From Certhia americana (lineage: Eukaryota; Chordata; Aves; Passeriformes; Certhiidae), in the NCBI GenBank assembly GCA_018697195.1, contig CM031878.1, positions 69,875,816 through 69,939,815 on the forward strand: a stretch of 64,000 bases of DNA, given 5' to 3'. Positions within the stretch are counted from its first letter, which is position 1. Each line of letters opens with the position of its first letter. Below the pieces are notes generated by a model, which saw nothing but the letters and a program-made list of their open reading frames with translations, did not search any database and was not told where the DNA came from. Positions 1 through 11,404 of this stretch are shown here, piece by piece. The position numbers and the translations under genes were made by a program.

Positions 1-149
1 ACTCGAAGATTGCTTAGTCCAGGGTGGTTTTGGCTTCGCTTTATTTGGCTCGGGTTTGGTTATGTTGTGGTGGGATGGGTTTTGGTTTTTTAGTGTTTGT
101 TGTGGGGTCTTCAGCATCGGTGGTAGATGTTCCTTTTAATTATCCCATT

Positions 150-590
150 TATCTTTCTCTTTCTCTTTCTTTTCTTTTCGTTCTTTTCTCTTTCTCTTTT
201 CTTTCTCTTCTTCTTTCTCTTTCTCTGTTCCTTCTTGCCCTTTCTCTTTTCTCTTTTTCTTTCTCTTTACTCTTTCGCTTTTTTATCTTCTCTTTTCTCT
301 TTCTCTTTCTCTTTGCCGTTCTTCTCTTTCTCCGTTTGCTCTTTCTCTTTCTCTTCTATCTTTCTTACCTTCCTCTCCTCTCCTATCTACTCCTCTCCTA
401 TCATATCCTCCTTCCTCTGCCTCTCCTTCTCCTCTCCTATCCTCTTCTTCTCTCCTCTCCTATCTCTACCTATACTCTCCTCTCCTTCCTCTCCCTCTCC
501 TCTCCTCTCCTTTCTACTCTCCTCTCTTCCTCCTCCTCTCATTCTCATCTCACTCTCTCCCTCTCCGCGCCCTCTCCTTCCTCTCCTCGA
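150..590. repeat. CT-rich simple repeat (TTTCTC)n grading into (CTCCT)n
   Basis: The plus strand is almost pure pyrimidine for more than 400 bases: TTTCTC units to about 370, then CTCCT/CTCTCC units. The Leu/Ser/Phe-rich open frames at 24-695 and 127-663 are translations of this repeat and not genes. Long homopyrimidine tracts of this kind can adopt triplex (H-DNA) structures. Confidence 0.92.
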
Positions 591-985
591 ACTCTGCCGC
601 GAACTCTCCTCGAACTCTCCTCTCCTCGAACTTTCCTCCTCCTCGAAATCTCCCGAAATCTAATCTCCTACGAACTTCCTCGAAACTCTCCTTGAATCTA
701 TACTCTTCTGCTCGAAACTTCCTCACCTCTCCCATTTCCCACCTGCACAAACCTTCCTTCCAAAAATACCTTCCAGTTGTTTAGGTTATAAAACCTGTAA
801 CACACAACCTCTCCTCAAACTCTCCTCTCCTCAAACTCTCCTCGAACTCTCCTCTCCTCGAACTCTCCTCGAACTCTCCCCTTCCCCTTCCCAAACCTTC
901 CCTTCACAAACCTTCTCTTCCCAAACCTTCCCTTCACAAACCTTCCCTGAACTTCCCTGAACTTCCCTTCCCTGAACTTCCCTGA
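575..985. repeat. Tandem repeats of CTCGAACTCTC-type and CTTCCCTGAA-type units
   Basis: Units of the form TCCTCGAACTCTCC recur at 577-700 and 805-885 (first with CTCAAACTC variants). They are followed by CCCAAACCTTCCCTTCACAA repeats (885-945) and TTCCCTGAAC repeats (945-985). A less repetitive stretch lies at about 720-800. The array looks like an evolving satellite in which one short unit gives way to the next; its minus strand reads Lys/Glu/Arg-rich. Confidence 0.85.
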
Positions 986-1129
986 ACTTCCCTTCCCTTT
1001 CCTTCCCTTTCCTTCCCTTTCCTTCCCTTTCCTTCCCTTTCCTTTCCTTCCCTTTCCCTTTCCCTTTCCCTTTCCCTTTCCCTTTCCCTTTCCCTTTCCC
1101 TTTCCCTTTCCCTTTCCCTTTCCCTTTCC
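985..1129. repeat. (CCTTTCCTTC)n then (CCCTTT)n hexanucleotide array
   Basis: CCCTTTCCTT units run to about 1048, then a regular CCCTTT array continues to 1129, about 13 units. On the minus strand this is AAAGGG repeated and gives the spurious Gly-Lys and Arg-Glu dipeptide frames at 831-1143. The regular part should be length-polymorphic. Confidence 0.95.
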
Positions 1130-1139
1130 GCACCTTTCC

Positions 1140-4100
1140 GCATGTTTTTTCTGATTTTTCCCCTGGGACTTCTACAGAGTTGAATGGTTTTATAAATGGC
1201 TTCCTCTTGGGTTCAGTGTTAACTGAAGAGGTTCAGGAATAAAAATTTCATATTATGCTCATTTAGGATATTAACTGGAGGTAGGTAGTTAACCAGAAAG
1301 TAAGGTCAGGCATGTGGGAGGACAGACTGTTCACCTCAGAGTGTTGGAGTACTTTTAAAGATTAATCATTTGGACAAGCAGAATTCCCTCGGCCCCTGAA
1401 CTGGACTGCTGGATAATGCTGTGGGGTTTTTATCCTCCCTCAGTTTTCTTTTTGCTGAGGCATTCAGCTTGTCTTATACCTGTTTTAAGGCAGAAGTTCT
1501 TCACATAGACTCAAAATCCCTACAGTAATAATTATGCCCTTACAATGTCTGCAAACAGTTGTTGAAATAGGAGAGAGAACAGGTGAAGTTGCATGACATA
1601 TAAGATTCTTAAACTTGCTATTCCTCAGATTCCCTTGGAGCAGAAGAAATGTTACAGCCCTGCATTTTTTTTACCTTTCTTGTCCCTTTTTTTTTTTTTT
1701 TTTATTTTTTTTTTGAGTAGAAAGCTGAATTGCTTGTTCTTGTTTTTCCAGTTTCTTTAAGGAACTCTCCCAGAGGAAGAGCGTGGGTTGTATAAATCTC
1801 CATCTGCCCCAGCTGTGATAACCTTCCTGCAGACAATCATAAGCACAGGACAAGAGCTGGGGACTAGGACCTCAGGGAAGGCATTTGAAATCATGCCAAT
1901 TTAACCTTCTACTCCTGAATTAAGCTGCAACCTTGTGAGTCAAGCAGCTGGACCGCATGGTTGTGCAGAAAACTGGGATCCAGGGAAGATACTGATGAAT
2001 CTACATTAAATTATTTGATTTGCACAGGACAGAAATTCTTTTCGCTAACTTTATAGGGTTGCTTTTATATAGGAGCAGAGGGACTTAAAGAAGCCCTTTT
2101 GAGTCATTTAACCTAATCCTTCAAAACAATAATTCTCAAAACCTGAAGAAACGTAAAAGCACTGAGCTCCAAAGTTTGGATCTCAGTTTCCACCAGTTCC
2201 TTCAGGACAGCAAACATAGAAGACAGAAGACACAAAATGTCTCCTCTCTCCAAAACATTATTTTCTTTCGTGTTAAAAACCCAACAAACTAAACAAAACC
2301 ACCAAACCTAAAACTACAAAAAGAAATACACAAAAAAGCAAAAACAGAAACAAAAAAAAAAAACAAAAACAAAACAAAACCAAAACCCAACAGCAACAAA
2401 AAAAACCCCACCAAAACCCCCAAATGTAAGCAACCCTAACCCACTTCATACTTACTACTGAAATAAAAAATTCAGAACATGTCCAAGTGCCTATTATCTA
2501 GAGTCTGTGGAAGTAAACTGGGGGTTTAAATTACTCCTATTCAGAAGTGCGAAATTATTATGAACATCTTTTGTTCATATTTTCTATTTCTATTCGTTTT
2601 CTACCTCTATTTTCTTGATGCTGAAAAGGAAGCACAATGTGGCTGCCTCATGTAAGCCTCAAGTACATAATTTGAGTAGGCAGGGCAGGGTTTGGAGTTT
2701 CAGTTGACAGATGCTCAGAAATCTGAGATCTGAGCTAAAAAACTTGACAAAGACAGAAGCTTGTTAAGATTTTCAGGGTTTTCCATCTTCATGTGAAGCA
2801 GGAAAGAACTTTTTCCATGTCTGCTCCCATTTTATCTGAAAATAACAGGTTACCTTTCTCTTCTTTGAGCTTTAAATCAATGTTCTGCCTTTTGAATTAA
2901 GCCTTCTTCAAGCTGGCTTTCATTTCAAAAGATCTGGTATTCCTTTTTTAAATTAAATTGCAATCTTGAAGATATTCTAATCAATATAATAGGTAGATCA
3001 GAACAACATCTGAAACTCTTCTCTTTCACAGAAGAAAAAGAAAGCAGCGTGATAAAAGTAATAATTCCAACTTATATTAGCTCTATAATATATTGAATAT
3101 AATAAATTATTGCAAGGTAATGAAGCATTTCTTTGGGAAGAAAGGAGAAATTAGATAATGTGGTTGCAAAATTGGCACCAAAAAAAATTGATACAAGTCC
3201 TCAGTTTTGTCTACTACCTAAATAAGTAATCACAATTTTTTCTGTTCGGACATTTGAGATCTAGAAATAACATGTGAAAATTGATTTTTTTTTTTTTTTA
3301 AATGGAAAAAGAACTGTAGAGATTTTTGATGCAATTTAGGTGACTGGCTATCTTCCCACTTCCTTTTCTGAAGAAAAAAGACAGGTGTAGTGTTTCTGAG
3401 GTAAATAAGGTTATAACTGACATAGGTGAAGTTGAACCACAACAATGTGGTTCTTAGCCTGTGGTGACCATAACAGATAATAAGGTTAAATCTGATAGAA
3501 TCATGTATTCCTTTGGTGCCTGATAAATGCCAAGAACAATTATTTTTAAAAGCCTATAAGATTGCTAGATATAGACAGGATATATATATTTTTTTAATTC
3601 CATGAAAAAAAAAGGAAAAAAGTTTTTGTGATAAAATAAAGCAGAAGATTTGGAGAAAAATTATGATCTAAGACTTAGAGAATTGTCTGACTAAATCTAA
3701 TATCTCAGCATTAAAACAGACAATTAAATAATTGTGAATTGTGTGGGTTTGGTTTTGCTTTTTAATACAACAGGCATCTAAGTAAAGAGGTCTCAAAATA
3801 ACCTTGTTTTTGTAGAGAAATGGGCTAAACAGAATCACAGAACCAGTTGCTTAAGCAGTTTTTACCTTATATTTGAGGATAGTAATTGAAAAATATGAAC
3901 TCAGAAATCCTACATCCCAAGTCCTGGGCTGACTATAAATTCAGGAACAGCTTAAATGGAGCTGTGAAGTGCAAGTGCTAAAAGAGAGCAGTCATATTAC
4001 CAATATTATAAATCTTCAGTTCATATCTAGTAATTAGGATTTATTTTGAGTAACAAAAGCAGGCCTTGATTAGCTGAACGTGTCACCAGTTTTGAGATTT

Positions 4101-4833
4101 GGTCATGGTGAGAAACGTTTAAATGTGTTTTCCTATGTGACAAAGACTGATGATGCTTCATTCAACTCAAATTCAAGAGAGAGATAAGCAAAGATGTGAG
4201 AAGAAGAAAGCTTGAGTGATTTGAGCAGGCCTGAAGCGAAGAGGCCAGGGGGCATTTAGGTCTGGCAAATATTAATTAGTTTTTGAACAAAGAAGAGCCC
4301 TAGGAAAGGGGCCTGAAAGTGTGGAGAGTCACTGTGGTGTGACTTATGAAGACATGTCTCTATTTTCTACTTATTTTAGTGGCATTTAAACAGATGCTTA
4401 AGTGTTTTCTAAAGAAAAACATATTGGGAATTTCCTAATGCAGAGGCTTTGGCTTCCTTTACTTTAGGAACATTTGGGTAACAAGGTAGCAAGTTCATTT
4501 TTGATGGAAAATACTTGCCTCTGAGAAAGAAAAAAAAATCAGACTTCCTCCTGACATTGAGTAACGGGCTTAAATAGCTATTCCACGAAGATTTACTCCA
4601 GAGTCCTGGGTTGCATTTTTTTAAAGCCACCTGTGCCTTTAGAACCAAATTCTTCAAAACCTGAGTTCTGAATACCTGGTCCCTATACGCAGCCCGTGGC
4701 AAAGTTTATGGAGCAAGGAGGAGTCTGGGGTGAGTATGTGGCATGGAGACAGCTTTTGCATCAACAGGCAAAAATACTTGTATCAAGAAAAACATTCTTT
4801 TGTTGAATTCTATGTTTAGTTAGTTGGACAAAA
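1140..4833. other. AT-rich non-coding DNA
   Basis: No gene is recognised. The stretch holds a T-run with one A (about 1687-1714), an A-rich low-complexity block with AAAAC and AACCC units (2277-2425), and a T-run at about 3286-3299. Open frames of up to 71 codons overlap these runs and look like chance. Confidence 0.6.
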
Positions 4834-4946
4834 ATCACAGAGTCATGGAATAGTTTGGGTGGGAAGGGACCTGAAATCCTATCTTATCCAACACCTTCTA
4901 CAGACTAGGTTTTTCCAAGCCCTGGCCTTGAACCAGGACAGGCAAG
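4834..4946 (-). mobile_element. CR1 LINE 3' end, antisense
   Basis: AATCACAGAGTCATGGAATA is the reverse complement of the CR1 terminal repeat, followed by GTTTGGGTGGGAAGGGACCT, CTTATCCAACACCTTCTACA, CTAGGTTTTTCCAAGCCCTG and GCCTTGAACCAGGACAGG. The canonical order on the minus strand is kept with small internal deletions. Confidence 0.88.
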
Positions 4947-7002
4947 TCTTAAAAAAACTTGAACATGGTAAAGAAATAATTCTTGCTGCTGTCAAAAAGA
5001 AGAGTTGACAAGTTCTCAGAAAATTCCTGTCACCTGGACCTCCTGAGTGAACTTGCACGTACTTCAGGTCCTTGAGGTATCCTGCTCAAGACTGAACTTG
5101 AGGAAAAATAACAGTCTTATCAAGCGAAAATAGTTAAGGGTAAAAGTTCTCAAAGCAGAAGAAATTAATGACTATTTGTCCAAACACTCCTGGGAACTGC
5201 TTTTTATAAGTGAATGAAAACAAATCAGATGACAGCAGAAGACAGTAAGCAAACACAAATGCTCTCAAAACAGCCAGGGATTATATTTTTCCTTATGATG
5301 ATTGAAAGTGTCAAAACAGCACTACAGATAATGCTAAAAATGATGCCATTGAAAAAGGTGATAATGTTATTGTTATTGTTTTTGTTATTGTTATTATTAG
5401 TATTATTACTATTGTTATTATTTTATGCAAAGTTTCAAATTACTACGTTGCATTTTTTAATTATATATTCCTTTACAGTTTTCAGGAGAATGACATCAGG
5501 GAAAGATCTGCACTTGTCAAAACAGTTAAAATAAATTTGGATATTACAGGCAAATTCTCATAGTGATTGCATGAGAGTTCAAGGAGAGCTCAATTACAAA
5601 AGAAGACCATGATTGTAGAATTTTTTTTACCTTCTGAGTTGTTGAGGATAAAGGAAGAGTGTCTACTGACTAATGGTTTATTACTTAGATCATTAAATAA
5701 CATAGTTTCTTTTTAGAAAGGAAGAGAAGGCTGAAAGAAAGAACCAAACATTAGTAATTAAAATTAAACTTAAAAAATTTAAGGGAAAGCCTTTCTTTTG
5801 TATACATGAAAAATATTCTGTGTTGTGCTAGTTATTAGCCGATGATTTATGATTCTGATTCTTTTGTATTTGAATAAAAAGATGATTTTATTTTGAGGAG
5901 TCATATCCTAAAGTCTTTGTTCAGTATTCCCCAGAAATAAATATGCATTGAAGCATTTGCATGTTAAAAAAGTAAAAAATTGGTGGAAGAAGAAGCAGAG
6001 AGATCTAAAAAAAAATAACCCCCAAAGTATCCAACAATTTATTCTCCACTTTTTCAAACACTGTTCATGTTTCATTTGTTTCCACTGACATGCCCTGCTG
6101 GACTCTGACCTCCACCAACTCACCCCCTGAATTTATGACATTTTATCCTCTCAAAACTCATCATATTTGGCCCTGAGAGCTGCAAATGCTGTGCCAGGTG
6201 CATGTCACATGGCTGGGCTATCAGACCACTCTGAACAATTTTTGTATACATGAAAACTCCTTTATCTTAGAAAGGAAGGGGTGATAAGATTAAATGTCCT
6301 TCACAGAGGTCTAGAAAAGGTGTTTTTTCTGAGCTTTCTGAGCCCTGTTCTAGGAGTGAACCTTTCTCCTTGGTGTGTTCCATGTACAGGCTCCAGAAAA
6401 TAATTGGATAAAAGTATGCAATTATTGTATTCTCTGGCAAGTTACACAATGAAACATCAACTTCAGAGTTCACAGGAAAGGTCTGAGGAAATCATCACTA
6501 ACACACTATGACATCAGAAACAATTTGGATTTTTTTTTCCTGTAAATCACAGCAGCACATGGGGTGCATCATATGTTGGTGCAGAATCATAGTGGAGTTA
6601 TCTCAAGAGGTATTTTTTCAAAAAGCAATGGCTGTAAGAGGAAAGGAGTACCTTGTTTTGGAGCAAAACCATGTAATTGTTGCTTTTTCAGATGTCTGGA
6701 GCATTGTGTGGCATAGCTGGTCTTGATACAGGCATGGACTGACTACAGGCCTGTAGATTTGCATCTTAAAAGCACTGGAAACTATTTCTAAACAGAATTT
6801 TACATCTGGAATGATTGTTCACATCAGTTGAACTGTTTTATTGTGTGAATGTGATGGCAGGAGATCCTCTCAAGGATAAGCAATTCTTAGCCTAAATTTG
6901 CCAGCCATTGTATGTGTAATATATATGTTTTATGTAAACATACAGAGGTAAATGGACCTAAACACACATGTTTATATACATAAACACATATTCACTGAAA
7001 AC
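4947..7002. other. AT-rich non-coding DNA with a TTA/TTG simple repeat
   Basis: The only distinct element is a GTTATT/TTATTA trinucleotide tract at 5364-5424, which produces the poly-Leu part of the open frame 5214-5534. No gene is seen. Frames of 68-107 codons have no recognisable protein features. Confidence 0.6.
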
Positions 7003-7140
7003 GGGAACAGACTGCCCAGGGGAGTGTTTGAGTCACCATTTCTGGGAGTGCTCCAAAAACATGCAGATCTGGAACTTGGGGATGTGGTTTAGCAGTGGAT
7101 GTGGAAGAAGATGCAGTTAGCAGGGCAGTGTTGTCATAGA
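7003..7140 (+). mobile_element. CR1 LINE fragment (internal 3' region)
   Basis: GGGAACAGACTGCCCAGGGG, AGTGTTTGAGTCACCATTTC, TGGGAGTGCTCCAAAAACAT, GCAGATCTGGAACTTGGGGA and TGTGGTTTAGCAGTGG reproduce the CR1 block 'contents of gaacaggctgcccag ... gtggagtcaccatccctggaggtgtt ... gtggcacttggggacatggttta' in shorter pieces. The element's true 3' terminus is missing. Confidence 0.75.
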
Positions 7141-10100
7141 GCCACCTGAGAAACTCTGACAAAAATTTTAAGTGCTGTCACCTTGTACCTCTTTGGCAAG
7201 AATTGAACCCACTCATGTCCACAGTTTCTCTCAATCCCAAGAAATTACTTTTAGAGAGAGGTGTAACCAATTGAAAAATTCCCTATTCCATGTTCCTACA
7301 GGCATTTCACATTAAGTGAAATGTTATTCACTTTATTCTTTAAAAATAATGCATAATTCATAACAACACTTTTGAATCTGCTTTAATCTCCATTTATGAG
7401 ATGAAATATGTGCAGCTGTGAACAGTCATTTCATTTCAAAATAATCTAGCATTAAGCAATATTTTATAGGGGTTTATTAACAGAAGTTACAGATGATTTT
7501 GATTAATTTGTTTGTCTGTTTATTACATGGTATTTTTTTACTCCCTGTAGTGTGTTATTTTCTTTTTTCTTTTTGTTAGTTCATGTTGTAAATTTAATAA
7601 AATAGCAATAAATGGAAAAAAAAAAAATCTGCTTGCCTTCCTCTGTTGTCTTCTTTGTTGCCTTCTTCCCAAATCAACACTGCCTTATTTAAATAAGATT
7701 GGTCTGGTTAAAGTCTTCCACTCTGAGTTTGGCAGTATGGACTGTCTGTAGTGCTTCCTCATGTCATGCTAGTATGGGAGTAATTCATGGCTGAACACTC
7801 TTGGTGTAATTTTACACCAGAATTCACAGGCCTTTTGTTTGTTGTGGCTTTGAACAGCAGTGGGAAGACAATTAAACCAACATCCCAATAATTTATTCTT
7901 TGGTTATGAAGAAATGACAAAACATCTGAGCTCTTGGAGAATGAGACTGGATTTTTATTTCTAAAGACACATTAATAGATGACTGCTAGTGATCAGTATG
8001 TTATGCTACAGTCAAAGGTTTTCATTGGGAGAGAGGAAGTCCTTAAAAACTAAAATCAGTTACCAAGATGATTCTCCGCCCTATTGAACTTTAAATTATT
8101 TGATAACTAATTACAATATTCTTTCCCCAGATCCAAGTGCATCTAAGAATTGATGGGGTTTAGGGCCTTATCTGTGGATATCCATGAAAAATTTTAACCA
8201 TTCCTGATGTTCAGAAGACAGAACATGTATTCTGGGCAAATACCTTATGTCCTCCCCTCTCCTCCTAAATCCTTGCTGAGACTGAACCTCCTGTGTTATG
8301 TTTCTAGCAAAAATAACACTGTAAGATTTTCTTTGCCAAAACATAGAATAACACCCTTGTCTTCAGCACTGCAGATTCATCTCTATTGTATCTTTTAAAA
8401 GTAACATTCTCATTTAATCGGACTGATATTTGCACGTCCTATGTGTTTTTTACCAGTAATGTTCTTTCCTATTATGACTGGACAAAAATCTTCCACAGAT
8501 TTTCTGCGGTTTCTCAGTGGAAAAAGGATTTCTGATTTGTTTTTTTAAAAATTCCTGCTGCTCATGAAAACATTCCAGTATCAAACTGCAAAAGTTCATG
8601 GAAGGAAACTGTTGGCAAGGGCCTGAGTTTTACCTGCAATAACCACCTTGATCTTCCTGCTAGCTGGGCTTCCCAACCTGGCTTCACTCTTTGTGACACA
8701 TCACAGCCTTGAGACCACCAGAATCTTTTCCCCAAGAAGAAAGACCAAAGTGAAGATTCACAGATGAAACCCAAGTTGCCTTTAGGGAAAGGAGTGGAAA
8801 AGTTCAGCCTCTGAGCTAAAAGTGATATGTGGAACACTGAAAAAGATTGTTTTGGAGTTTTCCAGCCCAAACTGGAGATTTTCACTGCAGAGAAATAAGG
8901 AACCCTGTCCTACTCCCACCTAATCATCTCACAGATAATATCATCAAATTTAATTTCCAGCAGCACTGCCAAATGAAGGAAGTTTGGGAAGAACAAGTGA
9001 AAGCTTCATTTTGGTCCATCACCTCCAGAGCAATCTCATCAATCCTATACATTCTGCAATCATCAGTGTAAATGTCAGTCCCTTACCTTTGATGCCAATC
9101 CCTGTTCTATATCTTTGCCAGTCTGAGAAGAGATATCTTTACCTGTCCTCTCAAGAGTCAAACATGGGCAGATGAAGGGCACTGGAGAGACAATTAACAA
9201 ACTTTTCATTCATAAGCCAAGCCTTTGTGAGACAGGTTAAACAGAACTAATGCAGACAATAATCCCAGGCCTGGTTGTTTTTGGAGACTTCTCAAGGCAG
9301 AACACAAGTAGTGAATGCCAACAAGACATATCCTATGCTTCTGTGACTAGGACTTAATCATGACATCACAGCAATGATAAATCTTTAATCTGTGTACACA
9401 CATGTGCCTGGTTGGAACACCCACGTGTGGTTTCTGCACTTCTCACACCTCATATTGGGGAAGAGACAGAAACTTTTTGTTATGCTCCTTAAATCTTTTG
9501 CTTTGGAGACTTTCACAAGGACTACGGATCATTTGAGTTCTGAGTTGGGAATAAATATTTCTTGGCCATTCTATGGCTGAGTAAAGGGAATTTTGTCTCC
9601 TTTCCCCTAGCACAGGTTAGTCGAGCCCCACAGCTGACTGTGGACTGGCCCCATGGCACTCAGGCATGACACAGCCTGCAGTGAGCTCCAAGCAGGCAGC
9701 AGTCCTGGCCTGAAAGGTCTGGCTTCTTCAGATTGCTCATTCCTGATTAGTTTTGCTCTGCTCTGCTTTCCCCATCAGATGGATTTGTAATTCACATCAG
9801 CTGACTCAAGCAAACTTTGCAGTTGTATTCCCCACACTCACACACACGCACCTGAGAAGATGGAGTGAAACAAAGTGGGGGAAGCTCAGCTGCTAGTGCA
9901 GATATAGATTACATCTAGGCATTTGTGTTTGGAACATTATCACCTTCTTCAGCATTTTAGAGAGTTTCATCATTGCTTCCTTCTGATGAACATGATATGG
10001 TCAATTTCCAAGGTACAGAGCAGTGATTCCATTGGAATGCACCACAGCATGACAAGGAATTAAAGCAAGGCTTATATTTTTCAAGTGCACATTTGGTTTT

Positions 10101-10662
10101 GGTTTTTTCCTTTGTATTTTCTTCTAGAAAGTTTTCTCCCTTCTCATGGTCTGTGTGCAACTGGTTTCTATCTGATTTTCCAACCTTTGCTTCATGAGCA
10201 ACAAACAGCGAGTAAAGAATCAAATTTCTTTACTGCTTTGTCTGGACCACAGACAGAGATAATGATCTCTGCTTGTGAAGATATCTCTTGCAAGGCAGCT
10301 GCTCTCCTTTGCTATGAAATCTGCCATGCATTCCTCCCCAGCTGCATCCATTGGGTGATTAATAACATTTGGTTCCTGGCCATGGAACCCACACCTTGGA
10401 CATATGTCCCTCTCACCATCATTTTTCTCTTTTAGACTCTTTGGACAGTACTAGCAAAAACTTTTAACAAACTCTTTTGTCATTGACCTTACGCTCTTCC
10501 TTTTTCCTTCCTTGCTTTTAAAACAAAGATATTGTCCATGTTCTTCTTTTTTCTGCTCCTTCTTTCTACCACCTCTCTTCTGCATTTGGGATCAGGAATT
10601 TGATTTGGAATTTTCTGACATTCCCAGCATTCCCAGTCAGACCTTTATGTACATTAAATTAC

Positions 10663-10676
10663 TTTTTGGGGTTTTT

Positions 10677-10707
<31 letters not shown>

Positions 10708-10812
10708 GGGGGGGGTGGTTGGTTTGGGTTTTTTTTTGGGGGGTGGTTGGTTGGGGGTTGTTTGTTTGTTTGTTTTGGTTGGGTTTCTCTGGTTTGTTTT
10801 GCTTTGGTTTCT
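10663..10812. repeat. GT- and G-rich low-complexity block
   Basis: GTTTT units pass into G-runs at 10708-10715, 10726-10728, 10738-10743 and 10753-10757, then GTTT units. Four G-runs separated by 9-10 bases allow only a long-loop quadruplex. Overlapping Phe/Gly/Trp-rich frames (10512-10921) are artefacts. Confidence 0.9.
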
Positions 10813-11350
10813 GTTACTGCATATCCTCTCATTTCACACCATTCTCTATTCTCCATGCCTGTCAGCCCAGACAGTTTTCCTTTTTGGTGACTTTTCTATC
10901 AACAAGATGAATGCACAATAGGAGCCTGGTACAGTCACTATCGTACAGCTCCTGAGGGATTAAAACCTGCCAATTCACACTTTACATTCAGTGTTTTCAT
11001 GGAAGTCCCCATTCTCTGGGGTTAAATGCCAAATGAAAATGTGAACTTTCATATGCTGCATGTTCACAATTAGGAAAAAGAAGCTTGGAATATGAAGGTT
11101 ATTTTAGGAGTGTAAAGACTACAATTTTTGTTAAAACTTTGGGTTTGAGAGCTCTGTTTCTGATGGCATCTGACAATAGCTTTGTCCTTGACAGGGGTTT
11201 CTGGAGGTCACTTGGCAACCTAAGCACAGCAATTGCTTGTCTTTGACTGTTCCTGACACTGGTGCCTGAGGACCTCAAAGAAAAAACTATCACGATATGC
11301 AAATAAATCAAAGGAGCCAAAGATTAAAAAAAAAAAAAATTGTACAGTGT

Positions 11351-11404
11351 AATAAAGCCTTTCTCTCATGAGTGACACATGAGAGAAAGTCTTTCACACT
11401 TTAT
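11351..11404. repeat. Hairpin with perfect 12-bp core and outer matching arms
   Basis: CTTTCTCTCATG (11359-11370) pairs exactly with CATGAGAGAAAG (11378-11389) around AGTGACA. Outside it AATAAAG (11351-11357) pairs with CTTTATT (11398-11404). The structure begins 11 bases after a run of 14 A. Confidence 0.9.

Noticed and set aside
24..695. Long Leu/Ser/Phe-rich open frames on the plus strand (24-695, 127-663)
   Set aside because: They are translations of the CT simple repeat; the pyrimidine strand lacks stop codons by composition.
831..1143. Minus-strand frames of Gly-Lys or Arg-Glu dipeptide repeats
   Set aside because: They come from the AAAGGG hexamer array read in different frames.
10512..10921. 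Phe/Gly/Trp-rich frame of 132 codons
   Set aside because: Most of it is the GT/G-rich low-complexity block.
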